Part shown: piece by piece, positions 51,048-60,961 of the stretch
Numbering within the stretch: position 1 is the first letter of the stretch
Layout of the letters: each line of letters starts with the position of its first letter
Source: a bacterium
Lineage (GTDB): Bacteria > Vulcanimicrobiota > Vulcanimicrobiia > Vulcanimicrobiales > Vulcanimicrobiaceae
DNA length: 64,000 nt
Assembly: GCA_021794175.1 (NCBI GenBank)
Contig: JAJYRI010000002.1
Span: forward strand, 35,596-99,595
Reading direction: 5' to 3'
The notes under the pieces: generated by a model
Seen by the model: only the letters and a program-made list of their open reading frames with translations
Told to the model about the DNA's origin: nothing
Databases searched by the model: none
Translations under genes and position numbers: made by a program

Positions 51048-51725
51048 ATGGAAACGATCGATCTCACGCGACTGCGTGCATATACCAAAGAGACCGGGCA
51101 GCCCACGCACCCGGAGATGCTCGACACCCGTCCCATGGAGCACGTAACGAAAATCGAGATCGACGAGGAGCATATTACCGTCGAATTCGACGAACGCACG
51201 ACGCGCTACTATAACGCGAACGAAATCGTCAAGCGCGAATGGGTCTATAAATATAACGACGATGCCGCATTCGTCCGCGCGATCGCCGGCGTTATCGATC
51301 TCGCGCGCAAGCACCTCAAGGACATGCCGGAGAATATCGCCTGCCCTCCGGGCTGTGCCGAGTGCTGCAGCGGCTACGAACCTTTCGTTACCCGCGCCGA
51401 TGTCGAGCGGCTCGCCGAGCATCTCGACATGAGCGTCGCCGACGTGCTGCGCGAATACATCGTCGAGCGGCGCTCCGCCGACGGCTACCATCTCGGATGG
51501 GTTCGCAAAGTCACCGAAGAGGTGAGCGACCGCTGCGTTTTCCTCAAGGGAACCAAGAGCGGCCGTTATTACTGCGGCGTCTACGAAGGGCGGCCGGGCG
51601 ATTGCCGCGAGTTCTCGCCGATCGGCTGCGAAGATGTCGACGACACGATCTCGCGTCGGTCGAAGTTCGAACCCGGAACGCCGTTCCAACCGAAAAAACG
51701 CAGCGCGCGCCGCACGCGCCGCTAA
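51048..51725 (+). CDS. YkgJ-family cysteine-cluster protein
   Basis: 'ACPPGCAECCSGYEPFVTRADVERLAEHLDMS...CVFLKGTKSGRYYCGVYEGRPGDCREFSPIGC'. Confidence 0.82.
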   Translation: METIDLTRLRAYTKETGQPTHPEMLDTRPMEHVTKIEIDEEHITVEFDERTTRYYNANEIVKREWVYKYNDDAAFVRAIAGVIDLARKHLKDMPENIACPPGCAECCSGYEPFVTRADVERLAEHLDMSVADVLREYIVERRSADGYHLGWVRKVTEEVSDRCVFLKGTKSGRYYCGVYEGRPGDCREFSPIGCEDVDDTISRRSKFEPGTPFQPKKRSARRTRR

Positions 51726-51762
51726 CCCACTCCACCGCACGTCACCAACAGGAGGCCGATCT

Positions 51763-54690
51763 ATGCGCCGCTATCTCTCGCTCCTCTCGCCGCTCTTTGC
51801 ATTTGCGTTGATCGCGGCAGCGCCGCTGCCGCTACCGGCGCTCCATTGGCGATTTATCGGCCCCTTGCGCGGTGGACGCACCGTCGCGGTCAGCGGTGTG
51901 CGACAGCAACCCAATACGTTCTATATGGCCTCGGTCAACGGCGGCGTGTGGGAAAGCACGAACGCCGCACGCACATGGAGCCCGATCTTCGATGCCGAAT
52001 CGAGCGGATCGGTCGGCGCACTCGCCGTCGCTCCAAGCGATCTGAATATTCTCTACGTCGGCAGCGGTGAAGGCCTGCGCCGCCCCGATCTCGCCGTCGG
52101 CAACGGCGTCTACCGCTCCGACAACGCCGGCAAGACGTGGCAGCACCTCGGCTTACGCTCCGGGCAACAGATCCAACATATCGCCGTCGATCCGCAAAAC
52201 CCCGATCGGTTGTTCGTCGCCGTACTCGGGCATCCGTACGGTCCCAACGCGCAACGCGGGCTCTATCGCAGCGTCGATGGCGGCAAACACTTTACTCGCG
52301 TGCTCGGCGGAGGCCCCGATCTCGGCGCCGTCGACGTGCGCATCGACCCGACGAATCCGCAGGTCGTCTATGCCGCGCTCTGGGCATCGCGCAACGGTCC
52401 GTGGATGCTGCAAGCGGTCTACGAACACCCGCATCAAGACGGGCTCTTCAAATCGACCGACGGTGGAACGACGTGGACGAAACTCACCGCCGGCCTCCCG
52501 AAACGCGTAGGAAGAATCGGCATCGCGATCGCGCCGTCGAACCCCAATCGCGTCTATGCCGTCGTCGCCCGCGGTTTTGCATGCGGGATCTATCGCTCCG
52601 ATAACGCCGGGGCGAGTTGGGCGCTCACCGATTCCGAGAATCGCGTCTGCGGACGCACCGAAGATTTCGCCGAGATGGCAGTCGATCCACGGAACGAGAA
52701 TATCGTTTACTCGGTCAATACCTCGACCTGGCGCTCGCGCGACGGCGGCAAAAGTTGGACGGCGATGAAGGGCGCTCCGGGCGGCGACGATTATCACACG
52801 GTCTGGATCGACCCGCTCGACCCGACGCACATTATTCTCGGCGCCGACCAAGGCGCGACCGTTTCGGTCGACGGCGGCAAAACCTGGAGTTCGTGGTACA
52901 ACCAACCGACCGCGGAGATGTATCACGTCAACGTCAGTTCAGGGTATCCGTACTGGGTCTGCGGAGGCCAGCAAGAATCGGGCTCGGCCTGCGTGCGCAG
53001 TTACGGGCCGTGGGGCGAGATCACCATGCGCGACTGGATGACGGCGGGCGCCCAAGAATACGGATACGTCGTGCCCGATCCCCTACACGCGCATCGCTTT
53101 TTCGGGGGAAAACTCGAGCGTTTCGATTCGCGTACCGGACAAGTGCTCGAAGTCTCCCCCGACGTACTGCCGTACGGCCCCAATCTCCATCCACGCGATC
53201 GTTTCGATCGCACTGCGCCGATCGCGTTCAATCATTTCAACAAACACATACTCTATTACGGCAGCGATTTCGTCTATCGCAGCGAGAACGAGGGGCGCAC
53301 GTGGGCACGCATCTCGCCCGATCTTGCCTATCGGCACCTCGTCGTACCCGCGACGCTCGGATCGTTTCGCAGCCAAGTCAACGCGCGGAACGCTCAGCGC
53401 GGCGTCGTCTATGCCCTCGCTCCGTCGTATCGCCGCATCGGAACGCTTTGGGCCGGAACCGATGACGGGCGCGTGTGGCTGACGCGCGACGGCGGCGCGC
53501 ATTGGACGAACGTCACGCCGAAGGGAATGACGCCATGGAGCAAAGTCTCGCAGATCGATGCCGGCCGTTTCAGCGATGCGACCGCCTATCTTGCGGTGAC
53601 GCGTTTCCGTCTCAACGATATGCACCCGTACGTGTACGTCACGCACGATTACGGCAAGCACTGGAAGCTCGCAGTCGCGGGCTTACCGATGCAGCCCGTC
53701 GATGCCGTTCGTGAAGATAACAAACGCCCCGGCCTGCTCTACGCCGGCACCGAAAACGGCGTTGCCGTCTCGTTCGACGACGGCGCGCACTGGCAGAGCC
53801 TCCAACTCAATCTTCCGCATACCTCGGTACGCGATCTCGTCGTGCACCTCAACGATCTCGTCGTCGCGACGCACGGCCGCGGCTTCTGGATTCTCGACGA
53901 TATCGCGCCGTTGCGTACGCTCTCACGGCAGGTGCTCGCGCAACGCGCGCACCTCTTCGCACCGGCAAGCGCCTATCGCATGCGACGCAGCGTCAATACC
54001 GATACGCCGCTCCCGCCGGAGACGCCGACCGGCATGAACCCGCCCTACGGCGCGGCGATCGACTACGCGTTGGCTCGACCGGCAAAAAATGTCGTCGTCG
54101 CAATATACGACGCTCGCGGTAAACTCGTCCGGCGCTATGCAACCGACGAACCGCAGCGCCCCGCAATGCCTGGGCTCGATAAGCCGGCGTGGTGGGAGCG
54201 CCCGCAGACGCGGCCCTCGGCGAGCGCCGGCATGCACCGCATCTACTGGGATCTGCATGGGGCGCCGCCGGCGAGCATCGGTTACGACCTGCCGATCTCC
54301 GCGGTACCGCACAAGACGCCGCAGGTACCCCAGGGCCCGCTCGCACCGCCCGGTCACTATACCGTCAAACTCGTCGTCGACGGGCACGTGCAACAGACAA
54401 CGCTGTTGCTGCGCCCCGATCCGCAAATTCACCTGAGCGCAGCGACCTACGCTTCGCAGTATGCACTCGCCGGGCGCTTGGTTCGTGCGATGAACGCGAG
54501 CTACGCTGCGTTTACAGCGGCACGTACCCGGAACGATCGCAAGGCCGCGGGACGCTGGGCAAACCTCAACGGAGAGCTCGGCGAGCTGCTGCCGGTCATC
54601 GATGGGGTCGATGCCGCCCCCACCCCGGCGATGCGGGCCTTTGCATCCAAACTCATCGACGAAGCGTTGAAGCGAACTGGAAAGGGGTAA
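51763..54690 (+). CDS. secreted VPS10/sortilin-like beta-propeller protein with multiple BNR (Asp-box) repeats
   Basis: Signal peptide 'MRRYLSLLSPLFAFALIAAA'; around ten Asp-box repeats (e.g. 'YRSDNAGKTWQHLG', 'FKSTDGGTTWTKL', 'WRSRDGGKSWTAM', 'WLTRDGGAHWTNV'). Confidence 0.9.
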   Translation: MRRYLSLLSPLFAFALIAAAPLPLPALHWRFIGPLRGGRTVAVSGVRQQPNTFYMASVNGGVWESTNAARTWSPIFDAESSGSVGALAVAPSDLNILYVGSGEGLRRPDLAVGNGVYRSDNAGKTWQHLGLRSGQQIQHIAVDPQNPDRLFVAVLGHPYGPNAQRGLYRSVDGGKHFTRVLGGGPDLGAVDVRIDPTNPQVVYAALWASRNGPWMLQAVYEHPHQDGLFKSTDGGTTWTKLTAGLPKRVGRIGIAIAPSNPNRVYAVVARGFACGIYRSDNAGASWALTDSENRVCGRTEDFAEMAVDPRNENIVYSVNTSTWRSRDGGKSWTAMKGAPGGDDYHTVWIDPLDPTHIILGADQGATVSVDGGKTWSSWYNQPTAEMYHVNVSSGYPYWVCGGQQESGSACVRSYGPWGEITMRDWMTAGAQEYGYVVPDPLHAHRFFGGKLERFDSRTGQVLEVSPDVLPYGPNLHPRDRFDRTAPIAFNHFNKHILYYGSDFVYRSENEGRTWARISPDLAYRHLVVPATLGSFRSQVNARNAQRGVVYALAPSYRRIGTLWAGTDDGRVWLTRDGGAHWTNVTPKGMTPWSKVSQIDAGRFSDATAYLAVTRFRLNDMHPYVYVTHDYGKHWKLAVAGLPMQPVDAVREDNKRPGLLYAGTENGVAVSFDDGAHWQSLQLNLPHTSVRDLVVHLNDLVVATHGRGFWILDDIAPLRTLSRQVLAQRAHLFAPASAYRMRRSVNTDTPLPPETPTGMNPPYGAAIDYALARPAKNVVVAIYDARGKLVRRYATDEPQRPAMPGLDKPAWWERPQTRPSASAGMHRIYWDLHGAPPASIGYDLPISAVPHKTPQVPQGPLAPPGHYTVKLVVDGHVQQTTLLLRPDPQIHLSAATYASQYALAGRLVRAMNASYAAFTAARTRNDRKAAGRWANLNGELGELLPVIDGVDAAPTPAMRAFASKLIDEALKRTGKG

Positions 54691-54693
54691 TCT

Positions 54694-55095
54694 ATGAAAC
54701 GCAGTTTTACTTTTGTAGCCGCCGCGCTTCTCGCACTCTCGCTTGCGGGAGCCGCACTCGCCGCGCCGACGCACCTGAACGTTACCATCGCTTCGCTCAA
54801 CCATAGCGGAGAGCATGGCTCCGCGACACTCGTGCAAACGAAGGGCGGGGTCGTCGTCACCGTGCACCTGATCGGCAATAAGGCCGCTCAACCGACGCAC
54901 ATTCACGCCGGGACCTGCGGCAATATCAATGCCGCACCGGAGTGGCCGCTGCATAACACCGTCAACGGGGTTAGCAAGACGCTCGTGAGTGGGGTCACGA
55001 TCTCACAGATGCTCGCCTCGCATTATGCGATCAATATCCACAAGAGTCTCCTGGATCTGAAGGATTACGTCGCCTGCGGGAACATCAAGGGCTAG
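54694..55095 (+). CDS. hypothetical secreted protein, CHRD-like
   Basis: Signal peptide 'MKRSFTFVAAALLALSLAGAALAA'; 'PTHIHAGTCGNINAAPEWPLHNTVNG' resembles CHRD/SOD-like Cu-type proteins. Confidence 0.6.
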   Translation: MKRSFTFVAAALLALSLAGAALAAPTHLNVTIASLNHSGEHGSATLVQTKGGVVVTVHLIGNKAAQPTHIHAGTCGNINAAPEWPLHNTVNGVSKTLVSGVTISQMLASHYAINIHKSLLDLKDYVACGNIKG

Positions 55096-55117
55096 TCGCG
55101 CTCGCCGTGGAGCGAAA

Positions 55118-55157
55118 GAAACGGTCGGTGCAAAGGCGCACCGGCCGTTTCTCTTTT
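55118..55157 (+). terminator. rho-independent terminator
   Basis: GAAACGGTCGGTGC AAAG GCGCACCGGCCGTTTC followed by TCTTTT. Confidence 0.75.
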
Positions 55158-55177
55158 GCGCTATACTCGATGGCACC

Positions 55178-56353
55178 GTGAAAGAACGCGCCTCGACCGT
55201 ACCGCCGCCGCAGATTCCGCTTTCCTTCGTCGCAACGGCGCTGCTCTGGCTCGGAGCGCTGCTGCTGTGGAACCTCCTCGGGTCGCCGCCGCCGCTCGCT
55301 GCGCTTCACGCGCTGATCCTCGGCTTCTTCCTCACCACGGCGATGGGGCTGATCTACCAATTTATCCCGGTCGTCGCCATGACGCCGTTGCGTTTGCAGC
55401 CGCTCTGCTACGTGCACCTCGCGCTCGCGATCCTTGGAACGGCGACACTCGTCCTCGGCTTTGCAAACGGCAACTTCTCTGCCGTACGCGACGGCGGCAC
55501 GATCGTTCTTCTCGGCGTATTGGTCCAAACGGTTGTCGTTGCAACGACCCTGCGCGGGCAACGCCCGCCTGCACCCGCCGCAGCGGCGGCGTTCTCGCTC
55601 CTTTGGCTGCTCGCGACCATCGTCATCGGGCTATGGACGGCACAGCGCATCCTGGATGGCGATTCGACCGGTAGGGACGTGTTTTCGCATGCCGTGGTCG
55701 GGCTCGCGGGCTTTTTCGGAACGCTCATCGTCGGCGTCACGCTACGCTTGCTGCGCATGTTCGAGCGCTTCGATATCGAACCGCAGGCGCCGTATCTCGC
55801 CGGCGCGACCGGCTTCGCCGCCGTTCTCGCATTGCTCGCCGTCTTTTTCGCACCGGAGCTCGTCTTCATACCGCTCGCGGTTGCGGCCGCAGCCTTCCTC
55901 TTCACGCTCGTGCGCGTCCTGCGCGATCGAAACCCGGCCTACCAACGCGAAACGCTCGTCTATGCGCTGCTCTCCGGTCTCGGCGCGCTCGGTGCGCCCC
56001 TTGCGCTTGCATATGGAGATGGGCGGCTGGCGATTCTACTCGCGCTCTGGTTTTTCGTCGGTTGTGCGGTGGTCGGCTATCTACAGCGCATCGTTCCATT
56101 TTTGTGGTGGATCGCGCGGTCGCGGCGCGAAGGCACGCGCAATATCCCCACGCTCGGCGAGATGAATCACTCGCCGCTCGGGTATGCGATTCTCGCACTC
56201 TGGGTACTCGGCGGCATACTCTACGCCGCCGCGTTGCAGCAGCTCGCTGCCGGATTCGCGCTGGTTGCGTGGGCGGGCCTACTCGTGCAGCTCGCGCGGC
56301 CGTTTGTGTTGCAAAAAAGGACGACGCCGATTCCGGAGAACGATGCGGCATGA
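55178..56353 (+). CDS. multi-pass membrane protein, COX1-like/NnrS-like fold
   Basis: About 12 hydrophobic segments; 'LHALILGFFLTTAMGLIYQFIPVVAM', 'GYLQRIVPFLWWI'. Confidence 0.6.
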   Translation: MKERASTVPPPQIPLSFVATALLWLGALLLWNLLGSPPPLAALHALILGFFLTTAMGLIYQFIPVVAMTPLRLQPLCYVHLALAILGTATLVLGFANGNFSAVRDGGTIVLLGVLVQTVVVATTLRGQRPPAPAAAAAFSLLWLLATIVIGLWTAQRILDGDSTGRDVFSHAVVGLAGFFGTLIVGVTLRLLRMFERFDIEPQAPYLAGATGFAAVLALLAVFFAPELVFIPLAVAAAAFLFTLVRVLRDRNPAYQRETLVYALLSGLGALGAPLALAYGDGRLAILLALWFFVGCAVVGYLQRIVPFLWWIARSRREGTRNIPTLGEMNHSPLGYAILALWVLGGILYAAALQQLAAGFALVAWAGLLVQLARPFVLQKRTTPIPENDAA

Positions 56354-56922
56354 ACGACCCTATACGGCCCTCGCGGTTCGGCGAACCCGACGAGGCGACG
56401 CTCCCCGACGATATCGCGGCGATTTACGCGAAGAACCGCGAACGCATCGGCTTCGTTCCGAACGTCTTTCGCGCGTACGCGCAACGCCCGGAGCATTTCC
56501 GCGCGTTTATGGCCTATCACGACATACTCATGCGCGGCGAGAGCGGGCTTTCGCGTTTCGAACGCGAGGCGATCGTCGTCGCGGTCTCCAGCGAAAATCG
56601 CTGTCAGTACTGTATGACCGCGCATGGAGCGGCGCTGCGCGTTATCGGCAAGAATCCCCAACTCGCCGAACAGATCGCGAATAATTGGCGAACCGCCGAC
56701 ATATCCGAGCGCCTGCACGCGATGCTCTCTTTTGCGTCGCGCGTCAACGAACCGGGATTTGCGGCGACCGATGCGGAGATCGACGCGCTGCGCGCAGCCG
56801 GCTTCACCGACAACGATATCTGGGATATCGCTGCGGTCGCGGCATTCTTCAGCTTCTCGAACCGCATGGCCGGCATGATGGACATGCGCCCGAATGCTGA
56901 GTTCTATTCGATGGGACGATGA
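56350..56922 (+). CDS. carboxymuconolactone decarboxylase / AhpD-like peroxidase-related enzyme
   Basis: 'LSRFEREAIVVAVSSENRCQYCMTAHGAALR' (CxxC...H), 'GFVPNVFRAYAQRPEHFRAFMAYH'; 4-nt overlap with the membrane gene. Confidence 0.9.
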   Translation: MNDPIRPSRFGEPDEATLPDDIAAIYAKNRERIGFVPNVFRAYAQRPEHFRAFMAYHDILMRGESGLSRFEREAIVVAVSSENRCQYCMTAHGAALRVIGKNPQLAEQIANNWRTADISERLHAMLSFASRVNEPGFAATDAEIDALRAAGFTDNDIWDIAAVAAFFSFSNRMAGMMDMRPNAEFYSMGR

Positions 56923-58055
56923 CCCGACCCGATCGCGACGATCGCCGCGCACCATCCGAGTCCGCCAAACGCCGCCGCTAGTGCCACCGGCGTAGCCAGG
57001 CCCGCAAGCAAACCCACCACACCGTAGAGAACGGCGCTCTGGAACGCGACGAAGGCGAGCCAGCCCGGAAGCGGTCGAGCGAGGCTTGCTACATGCGCGT
57101 CGAGCATCTGCCCGATCCATCCAACGAGCACGACGTAGCCGAATGCATCGCTCCAATCGTGGCCGAGCAACGTGCCGATACCGAGGGCAATTGCTACAAG
57201 CGACCACAGCAAGCTCGCTACCACAAAGGCTCGCGGCAGCATCGCGCCCTGGGCACGCGCGACGATATCGAAGGTGTCGATCGCGTAGGCGATCGCAGCG
57301 ATCGCCATTGCAACGGCGCCAATCCACATCGTCGTGGGCGACCCGGTTCCAGCGCCTGCGGCGAGGACGATCGCTCCGGCCATTCCCAGCGTTCCGACCA
57401 CGATATGCGCGAAGAGAAGGCGCGAGCGCACCACAAAGAGCAGGCGTAGCGTTCGCGCCGAGACGCCGTAAATGAGTAGCGTCAACCATCCCAGCAGCGC
57501 GAGCGCGCCATGTGCGCGCGCGAGATGTCCGAACCACGTGGGAATCTCCGGGGTCGCAATCGCACCGGCGAGCGTCGCACCGATGATGGCAACGACGGCG
57601 AAAATCAACAACGAGAGCGAGAAGGCCCGCGCGACGGCGCGTTCGACGCGTTCCCCTCGCGCGGCACCCGCGAGCGTCCACAATGCGAGCGCGACGTAGA
57701 AGATCGCAGCGATCGCGAGAATGCCGCCGAGTGCCGGGATAGCGCGTTCGAATGCAAGCCACGCCGCCGGGAAGCAGATCGCCCCGACCGCGAAACCGGC
57801 GACTGCGACGTGCTGCAGCCGCGGCGCCCGCCATGAAACGCCGGTAGCCGAGGGAATCAGCGGAGTCAATATCGCTAGTGCCGTGAGCGTCATCCAACCT
57901 AAAGCGACGAGGTGGATCCAAGCGATCGCCGCAGGCGTGAGCCCCGCGACACCCACCGCGGTTGCAACCCAGAACAAAAGCACCCACGATGCGCCATGCG
58001 CGAATTGCGCGAGCGCGAGCGCCCAGCGCGGTGCGCGTAGAAGAATATCGCGCAT
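56904..58055 (-). CDS. multi-pass membrane protein, COX1-like/NnrS-like, similar in layout to 55178-56353
   Basis: About 12 hydrophobic segments; 'IHLVALGWMTLTALAILTPLIPSATGV', 'HLARAHGALALLGWLTLLIYGVSARTLRLLF'. Confidence 0.6.
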   Translation of the reverse strand: MRDILLRAPRWALALAQFAHGASWVLLFWVATAVGVAGLTPAAIAWIHLVALGWMTLTALAILTPLIPSATGVSWRAPRLQHVAVAGFAVGAICFPAAWLAFERAIPALGGILAIAAIFYVALALWTLAGAARGERVERAVARAFSLSLLIFAVVAIIGATLAGAIATPEIPTWFGHLARAHGALALLGWLTLLIYGVSARTLRLLFVVRSRLLFAHIVVGTLGMAGAIVLAAGAGTGSPTTMWIGAVAMAIAAIAYAIDTFDIVARAQGAMLPRAFVVASLLWSLVAIALGIGTLLGHDWSDAFGYVVLVGWIGQMLDAHVASLARPLPGWLAFVAFQSAVLYGVVGLLAGLATPVALAAAFGGLGWCAAIVAIGSGHRPIE

Positions 58056-58057
58056 CG

Positions 58058-59017
58058 TTACGTAATCGCCGCGGCGAAGCGCGCCGCGTCGATATTCCCA
58101 CCGGTAAGAATGACGCCGACTTTCCCTCCGATGGATTCGATGCGTCCGGATAGCAATGCCGCAAGCGCCGCCGCGCCGCTGGGTTCGAGGACGATCTTCA
58201 GCCGCTCGCAGGCGAAACGCATCGCGTCGCGCAGCTCGTCATCGTCGACCGTAGCAATTTGCACGCCGTGCGCGCGCGCAATTTCAAAGGTCAGCCTCCC
58301 GGGCGAAGTCGTCTGTAAGCCGTCGGCAATCGTCTGCGGAACCGGGATACTCACGCGCTCTCCTGCGGCGAGGGAGCGCTGAAAATCGTTCCCGGCCTCG
58401 GGCTCCACGCCCCAAATCGCGCAATCCGGCGAGCTTTCGTGAACGGCGATCGCACTGCCCGAGAGTAATCCCCCGCCGCCGACCGGCAGTGCGAGAACGT
58501 CCAGATTCCCGATCTCCTCACAGAGCTCGAGCGCGGCGGTCCCGGCGCCGGCAACGATGCGCGGGTCGTCGTACGGGGCGATCGTGACCGCTCCGGTTTG
58601 CACGACGATCTCGGCGGCGATCGCCTCGCGATCCTCCTCGCCGCGCCGATACTCGACGACGCGCGCACCGTATCCGCGCGTCGCATCGCGCTTACTCGTC
58701 GGAGCGTCGTGCGGCATCACGATGGTCGCCTCGATCCCCAACAGGGCTGCGGCGAGCGCGACTCCCTGTGCGTGATTGCCGCTCGAGTACGCGACGACGC
58801 CGCGCGCGCGTTCCTCTTCGGAAAGCGAGGCGAGCGCGTTATACGCACCGCGAAATTTGAAGGCACCGACACGCTGAAAGCTCTCGCATTTAAGAAACAC
58901 TTGTGCGCCGACGCGCGCGTCGAGCGTTCGCGACCGTAAGACCGGCGTACGATGTGCGACCCCTCGCAGACGTTCGGCAGCCGCGCGAATATCCGCTATT
59001 CCGGGGAATAGCGCCAC
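58058..59017 (-). CDS. threonine ammonia-lyase / threonine-serine dehydratase
   Basis: 'VFLKCESFQRVGAFKFRGAYNALASLSEEERARGVVAYSSGNHAQGVALAAALLGIEATIVMPHDAPTSK', 'LPVGGGGLLSG'. Confidence 0.94.
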   Translation of the reverse strand: MALFPGIADIRAAAERLRGVAHRTPVLRSRTLDARVGAQVFLKCESFQRVGAFKFRGAYNALASLSEEERARGVVAYSSGNHAQGVALAAALLGIEATIVMPHDAPTSKRDATRGYGARVVEYRRGEEDREAIAAEIVVQTGAVTIAPYDDPRIVAGAGTAALELCEEIGNLDVLALPVGGGGLLSGSAIAVHESSPDCAIWGVEPEAGNDFQRSLAAGERVSIPVPQTIADGLQTTSPGRLTFEIARAHGVQIATVDDDELRDAMRFACERLKIVLEPSGAAALAALLSGRIESIGGKVGVILTGGNIDAARFAAAIT

Positions 59018-59349
59018 GCCACGATCTTTCCATTTTCATCGAGACGCAATTTTTCGCGATAGGTTGCTTTCTGGAACTTCACGATAAAGCAGTGGACGCC
59101 GGGCTCGCAGGGCTTCACTTCCTTCACCGATTCGATCTTCCCGAGCGGCGCGAGTGCGTCGGCCGCCTCGGCGACGCGAACGCGGTCGATGTTGATGCCT
59201 TTCGCAAGTTCGCTCTGCACCGGAGCGATGGAGTTGTTCTGCATCGCTCGTGTAATGCGATCGGCGAGGCGTTCGTAACGGTTCTCTCCGCCGCAACCGG
59301 CGAGCGAGAGTGCCGCGAGAGCAGCGAGAACGAGTGCGATCCGCTTCAT
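58996..59349 (-). CDS. hypothetical lipoprotein
   Basis: Lipobox 'LAALAALSLAGCGGE'; 117 aa. Confidence 0.7.
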   Translation of the reverse strand: MKRIALVLAALAALSLAGCGGENRYERLADRITRAMQNNSIAPVQSELAKGINIDRVRVAEAADALAPLGKIESVKEVKPCEPGVHCFIVKFQKATYREKLRLDENGKIVAWRYSPE

Positions 59350-59350
59350 G

Positions 59351-60961
59351 TTAAGCCGTAGCCTCCTGTTGCAAACGTGTAGTGAACGGCACCAGTCGAT
59401 GCTTGGGATTCCATTCCTCGATCAATCGCAAGCTCCACTCGCGCTCGGCGAGCAAGACCGGGCGACCTTCCCAATCTTCCAACAGCATCGAACCGCTGCC
59501 CAGCTGTAACGGCGTCGCTCCGACGAGCTCGCCTTCCACGCGGCGAATCGTATCGTGGGGGAGCCGCGAGAAATGCGTGCGGACGTTGTACTCCGCCTCG
59601 AGGCGATATTTCGCAACCTCGAATTGCAGCTCGCCGACCGCCCCTAAAATCGGTTCCGAGCGCATCGATCCGTATGGATAGAAGACCTGAACCGCTCCCT
59701 CTTCTCGCAACTGCGCGATCCCCTTCGCAAACGACTTGTAGCCCGCGCTATCGATACTCCGAACGCTCGCAAAATGTTCCGGGGCGAACGCCGGAATCGG
59801 CGCGAAGGTCAGCTCGCTGCCGACGAATACGGCGTCGCCGATGGCGAACACGCCGGGGTTAGCAAGCCCGACGACATCCCCGGCATAGGCGGTCTCGAGC
59901 GATTCTCGCTCATCGGCGAAGAGTCGCATCGCGCGTGCGAGTCGAACTTCTTTTCCGCTCCGCCCGTTGCGCACGACCATATCGCGCGCGAACTCACCGC
60001 TGCAAACGCGGAGAAAGGCGACGCGATCGCGATGGCGCGGATCCATATTGGCTTGAATCTTGAAAACAAACCCTGAAAATTGCGGCGATTCCGGCGGTAC
60101 CGGAACACCGTCGCGGAAGGCGCGCGGCCCGGGCGGCGGCGCGAGCTCGAGAAAGCGATCGAGAAAGAGCTGCACGCCGAAATTCGTCGCCGCACTCCCG
60201 AAAAAGACGGGCGTCGCCGCACCGCTTGCAAAGGCATCGCGGTCGAAACGAGCACCCGCACCTTCGAGTAACTCGATGCCGTCGATAAACTCACGGTAAC
60301 TCACGTCGTCGACGAGTTCGCGCAATCCCGGGTCGCCGAGCCCCGCCATCTGCACCGCGGCGCGCGTGGCGCCATGCGCAGTGCGTTCGAAGACGTGCAC
60401 CTCATGCGTGGTCCGATCGTAGACCCCCCGAAAGCGCTCGCCGTTGCCGAGCGGCCAGTTCATGGGGAATGCGGCGATACCGAGCACCGACTCGAGTTCG
60501 TCGAGCAGCTCGAGGGGATCGCGGCTCGGGCGATCCATCTTGTTGATGAACGTAAAGAGCGGAATACCACGCTCGCGACAGATGGCAAAGAGCTTTTTCG
60601 TCTGCGGTTCGACGCCGCGCGCGGCATCGATGAGCATCACTGCACTATCGGCAGCCATCAACGTCCGATAGGTATCTTCGCCGAAATCTTGATGCCCCGG
60701 CGTATCGAGCAGGTTGATCGTATGGCCGCGATAGGGGAATTGCAACACGGTCGAAGTGATCGAGATGCCGCGTTCGCGTTCCAACTCCATCCAGTCGCTC
60801 GTTGCGGAACGACGCGCGCGACGCGCGGCGACCTGCCCCGCAACGTGAATTGCGCCTCCGTACAGCAAGAGCTTTTCAGTCAACGTCGTTTTCCCGGCGT
60901 CGGGATGCGAAATAATGGCGAAGGTGCGCCGCTCGCCGACACGGGTTTCGAGTTCGTTCAC
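59351..60961 (-). CDS. prfC: peptide chain release factor 3
   Basis: 536 aa; 'IISHPDAGKTTLTEKLLLYGGAIHVAGQVAARRARRSATSDWMELERERGISITSTVLQFPY', 'DTPGHQDFGEDTYRTL'. Confidence 0.96.
   Translation of the reverse strand: MNELETRVGERRTFAIISHPDAGKTTLTEKLLLYGGAIHVAGQVAARRARRSATSDWMELERERGISITSTVLQFPYRGHTINLLDTPGHQDFGEDTYRTLMAADSAVMLIDAARGVEPQTKKLFAICRERGIPLFTFINKMDRPSRDPLELLDELESVLGIAAFPMNWPLGNGERFRGVYDRTTHEVHVFERTAHGATRAAVQMAGLGDPGLRELVDDVSYREFIDGIELLEGAGARFDRDAFASGAATPVFFGSAATNFGVQLFLDRFLELAPPPGPRAFRDGVPVPPESPQFSGFVFKIQANMDPRHRDRVAFLRVCSGEFARDMVVRNGRSGKEVRLARAMRLFADERESLETAYAGDVVGLANPGVFAIGDAVFVGSELTFAPIPAFAPEHFASVRSIDSAGYKSFAKGIAQLREEGAVQVFYPYGSMRSEPILGAVGELQFEVAKYRLEAEYNVRTHFSRLPHDTIRRVEGELVGATPLQLGSGSMLLEDWEGRPVLLAEREWSLRLIEEWNPKHRLVPFTTRLQQEATA

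Noticed and set aside
56221-58164. 647-aa minus-strand ORF
   Set aside because: Out of frame with, or antisense to, three genes with recognisable features; Arg-rich shadow ORF.
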